This document shows, piece after piece, positions 3,041-5,289 of a DNA stretch of 5,289 bases. The DNA comes from Chloroflexota bacterium (GTDB taxonomy: Bacteria; Chloroflexota; Dehalococcoidia; Dehalococcoidales; RBG-16-60-22), in NCBI GenBank assembly GCA_022574315.1, contig JACZSH010000098.1, forward strand, positions 1 through 5,289, read 5' to 3'. The notes under the pieces are model-generated. The model was not told where the DNA came from. It saw only the letters and a program-made list of their open reading frames with translations, and did not search any database. How positions within the stretch are numbered: position 1 is the stretch's first letter; every line of letters begins with the position of its first letter. The position numbers were made by a program, and so were the translations under genes.

Positions 3041-5289
3041 ATGCCGCTGAATTCAATCGTTGTCAAAGGGGCTCGTGAGCACAACCTGAAAAACATAGAC
3101 GTCACTATTCCCCGGGACAAACTGGTCGTTATCACCGGGGTTTCCGGCTCCGGGAAAAGCTCGCTGGCCTTTGATACCATCTATGCCGAAGGCCAGCGCC
3201 GCTACATGGAATCGCTGTCCGCCTACGCTCGCCAGTTTCTGGGTCGTATGGAAAAACCGGACGTCGATTATATCGAGGGGTTGAGCCCGGCCATTTCTAT
3301 CGATCAGAAGGGGCCGAGTCGGAATCCGCGGTCGACGGTGGGCACCGTCACTGAGATTTATGATTACCTGAGGCTGCTCTTCGCCCGGGTGGGACATCCC
3401 CACTGCCCCCGCTGCGGGCGGGAGATTACCATGCAGACGGTACAGCAGATTGTTGACGCCGTGCAGAAGCTTCCTGAAAAAAGCCGCATCATGATTCTGG
3501 CGCCGCTCATCAAGGACCGGAAAGGTGAATACCAGGCGGTGTTTGACGACCTGCGTAAAGCGGGTTATGTCCGGGTCCGTGTTGACGGGCGTATCCATGA
3601 CCTCTCCGGCGAGTTTCATCTGGACAAGAAAAAAAAGCACTCCATCGAGGCGGTGGTGGACAGGCTGGTCATCGGGCAAAGCGGCGGTCAGGACCGCATC
3701 GCCGATTCGGTGGAAACGGCTCTGAAACTGGGGGCGGGGGTGGTACTGGTATCGATTATTGACGGGGAAGAGCTTCTGTTCTCGGAGCACTTCGCCTGTG
3801 CCCATTGCGGTATCAGCCTGGGTGAGATTGCCCCGCGCACCTTCAGTTTTAACAGTCCGCACGGCGCCTGCCCGGCCTGTACCGGTTTGGGGGTAAAACT
3901 GGAAATAGACCCGGACCTGGTTATTCCCGACCGGGAACTAAGCATTGCCCGGGGAGCTATCCGTCCCTGGCAGTTTTCGTCCGGGTTCTCCTATCAGTTC
4001 GAGTCTTTGGCCGGCCGCTACGGTTTTTCCGTAAGCCAGCCGGTCAGGGAACTGAGCGAGGATAATTTACGGATATTGCTTTACGGCGAGGGAGGCGAAT
4101 CACACCACTACCGGAATCGCTTCGGGAGAGTCAGGGAATATATTGAAGGCTTTGAAGGGATAATACCCCGCATGGAACGCCTTTACCGCGATACGGAATC
4201 GGAGAACTCCAGGACGCAAATCGAGCGTTACATGGTCGCCCGTCCCTGCCCGGTATGCGAGGGGAAACGGTTGAAGCCTGAATCCTTATCGGTGACTATT
4301 GGCGGACGTAATATCATGGATATTAGTGCCATGTCAGTGACTCAATTCCTGGATTGGGTGGCCGCGACCGGTAATAACGTGCTCAATGAGCGCGAGCGGA
4401 TGATTGCCGAGCAAATTATGAAGGAGATTCAAGCCCGTCTCAGTTTTCTGAAGGATGTTGGCCTGGAATACCTGGCGGTTGACCGGGCTTCGGCGACGCT
4501 CAGCGGCGGCGAAGCGCAGCGTATTCGCCTGGCTACCCAGATAGGCAGCGGGTTGATGGGGGTGCTCTACATTTGTGACGAGCCGACGGTTGGCCTGCAT
4601 CCTGCCGATGACGCCCGTCTCATCGGAACAATGAAGCGATTGAGGGACCTGGGTAATACGCTGCTGGTCGTCGAACATGACGAAGCGATGATGAGAGCCG
4701 CCGACCATATTATCGATATGGGCCCGGGGGCCGGGGAGCACGGCGGCCGGATTATTGTTTCCGGAACCCTGGAAGATATCATCGCTTGCCGGCACTCGGT
4801 AACCGGCCAGTACCTCAGCCGGAAAAAGCAGATTCCGCTGCCGGACACCCGGCGTTCCGGTTCCGGTAAAGCTATCCTGATAAAAGGCGCCCGGCAGAAT
4901 AACCTGAAAAATATCGACGTGAGCCTTCCCCTGGGTAAGTTTATCTGTATCACCGGCGTATCCGGTAGCGGTAAGAGCACTCTTATCGACGAGATTCTTT
5001 ACCGGAGACTGGCCCATATATTTTACCGCTCACGGGAGAAAGCCGGCGACTGTGATGAAATTACCGGTCTGGAGCACATCGATAAAGTTATCAATATTGA
5101 CCAGTCACCCATCGGGCGCACGCCGCGGAGTAACCCGGCGACTTATACCGGTACCTTCACGCCCATTCGCGAGCTTTTTGCCACCGTCCCGGAAGCCCGC
5201 ATGCGGGGTTACGCTCCCGGTCGCTTCTCTTTCAATGTTAAAGGCGGGCGCTGTGAGGCCTGTCGGGGGGAAGGTTATATCCAGATTGA
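3041..5289 (+). CDS. uvrA: UvrABC excision nuclease subunit A (5' portion, 749 codons; continues past the window)
   Basis: UvrA is the damage-sensing ABC ATPase of nucleotide excision repair; it dimerises, recruits UvrB and loads it on lesions. The start MPLNSIVVKGAREHNLKNID aligns with known UvrA N-termini. Visible in order: Walker A GVSGSGKSS at 33-41; QRRYMESLSAYARQF soon after; the UvrB-binding and insertion region from about 115; zinc finger 1 as C-x2-C-x20-C-x2-C (CAHCG ... CPAC) near 255-280; ABC signature LSGGE at 487-491; Walker B LYICDEPTVGLHP with Asp513-Glu514; second Walker A GVSGSGKST at 639-647; and the first half of zinc finger 2, Cys738 and Cys741. Spacings agree with the roughly 940-residue family, so no indel is evident. 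The last bases give a partial codon GA; the apparent TGA at the very end is out of frame. The ribosome binding site is weak (GAGAGG, about 11 bases upstream). Confidence 0.97.
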   Translation, partial: MPLNSIVVKGAREHNLKNIDVTIPRDKLVVITGVSGSGKSSLAFDTIYAEGQRRYMESLSAYARQFLGRMEKPDVDYIEGLSPAISIDQKGPSRNPRSTVGTVTEIYDYLRLLFARVGHPHCPRCGREITMQTVQQIVDAVQKLPEKSRIMILAPLIKDRKGEYQAVFDDLRKAGYVRVRVDGRIHDLSGEFHLDKKKKHSIEAVVDRLVIGQSGGQDRIADSVETALKLGAGVVLVSIIDGEELLFSEHFACAHCGISLGEIAPRTFSFNSPHGACPACTGLGVKLEIDPDLVIPDRELSIARGAIRPWQFSSGFSYQFESLAGRYGFSVSQPVRELSEDNLRILLYGEGGESHHYRNRFGRVREYIEGFEGIIPRMERLYRDTESENSRTQIERYMVARPCPVCEGKRLKPESLSVTIGGRNIMDISAMSVTQFLDWVAATGNNVLNERERMIAEQIMKEIQARLSFLKDVGLEYLAVDRASATLSGGEAQRIRLATQIGSGLMGVLYICDEPTVGLHPADDARLIGTMKRLRDLGNTLLVVEHDEAMMRAADHIIDMGPGAGEHGGRIIVSGTLEDIIACRHSVTGQYLSRKKQIPLPDTRRSGSGKAILIKGARQNNLKNIDVSLPLGKFICITGVSGSGKSTLIDEILYRRLAHIFYRSREKAGDCDEITGLEHIDKVINIDQSPIGRTPRSNPATYTGTFTPIRELFATVPEARMRGYAPGRFSFNVKGGRCEACRGEGYIQI

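Noticed and set aside
3629..3636. A8 run in uvrA as a possible slippage or phase-variation site
   Set aside because: It encodes part of a Lys-rich DKKKKH segment normal for UvrA and the frame is intact across it.
3053..3862. 269-codon open frame on the minus strand
   Set aside because: It is antisense to the firmly identified uvrA, in a GC-rich region where shadow frames are common, and resembles no family.
4334..5017. 227-codon minus-strand frame
   Set aside because: It is another shadow of uvrA, overlapping its signature and second Walker A region.
5287..5289. TGA at the extreme right end as a uvrA stop
   Set aside because: It is out of frame; the last complete codon is ATT and GA begins the next, as expected inside the second zinc finger.
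1..5289. CRISPR array, insertion sequence or phage element
   Set aside because: No regularly spaced repeats, transposase motif, terminal inverted repeats or integrase were found.

Overview
This is a bacterial chromosomal segment. The evidence is a UvrA repair ATPase, a histidine tRNA with encoded CCA and a sigma70-type promoter, and several GGAGG-type ribosome binding sites. The mix of a lipoprotein-like cupredoxin with a Pro/Ala linker, a two-lobed TM1586-type nitroreductase, a stand-alone Smr protein and UvrA would suit a Chloroflexota (Dehalococcoidia-like) genome. That placement is a guess from gene style; nothing here proves it.

Left part (1-1080): a possible CDS tail ends at 64, followed by about 200 bases with no convincing gene. 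On the minus strand a two-gene unit follows in transcription order: a 38-residue single-span membrane protein (789-905), then a secreted or lipid-anchored type 1 copper protein (267-764). The small gene is easily missed. Its upstream region (906-1092) carries an 11-bp direct repeat of TGTTACAAT abutting a perfect palindrome, which looks like an operator.

Middle (1093-2483): a graveyard of two broken genes. On the plus strand is the C-terminal end of an M20-family amidohydrolase (about 1146-1334) with two in-frame stops. Converging on it from the minus strand is the first 40 codons of a short-chain dehydrogenase/reductase (1348-1470). The SDR start overlaps the stop of an intact nitroreductase-like gene (1467-2282) as ATGA, so the two were once an operon. 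The two remnants end 13 bases apart, which suggests a deletion or rearrangement junction.

Right part (2484-5289): tRNA-His(GTG) on the minus strand with its own TTGAAA-17-TATAAT promoter, then a 94-residue Smr-domain gene (minus). Divergently transcribed from a 124-base intergenic region is uvrA, whose first 749 codons are present before the window cuts it inside the second zinc finger.

Functionally there are three unrelated themes: periplasmic electron transfer or copper handling, flavin redox chemistry, and DNA repair. I found no CRISPR array, insertion sequence or clear new defence system. The most worthwhile observations are the small membrane protein with its operator-like region and the pair of convergent gene remnants.
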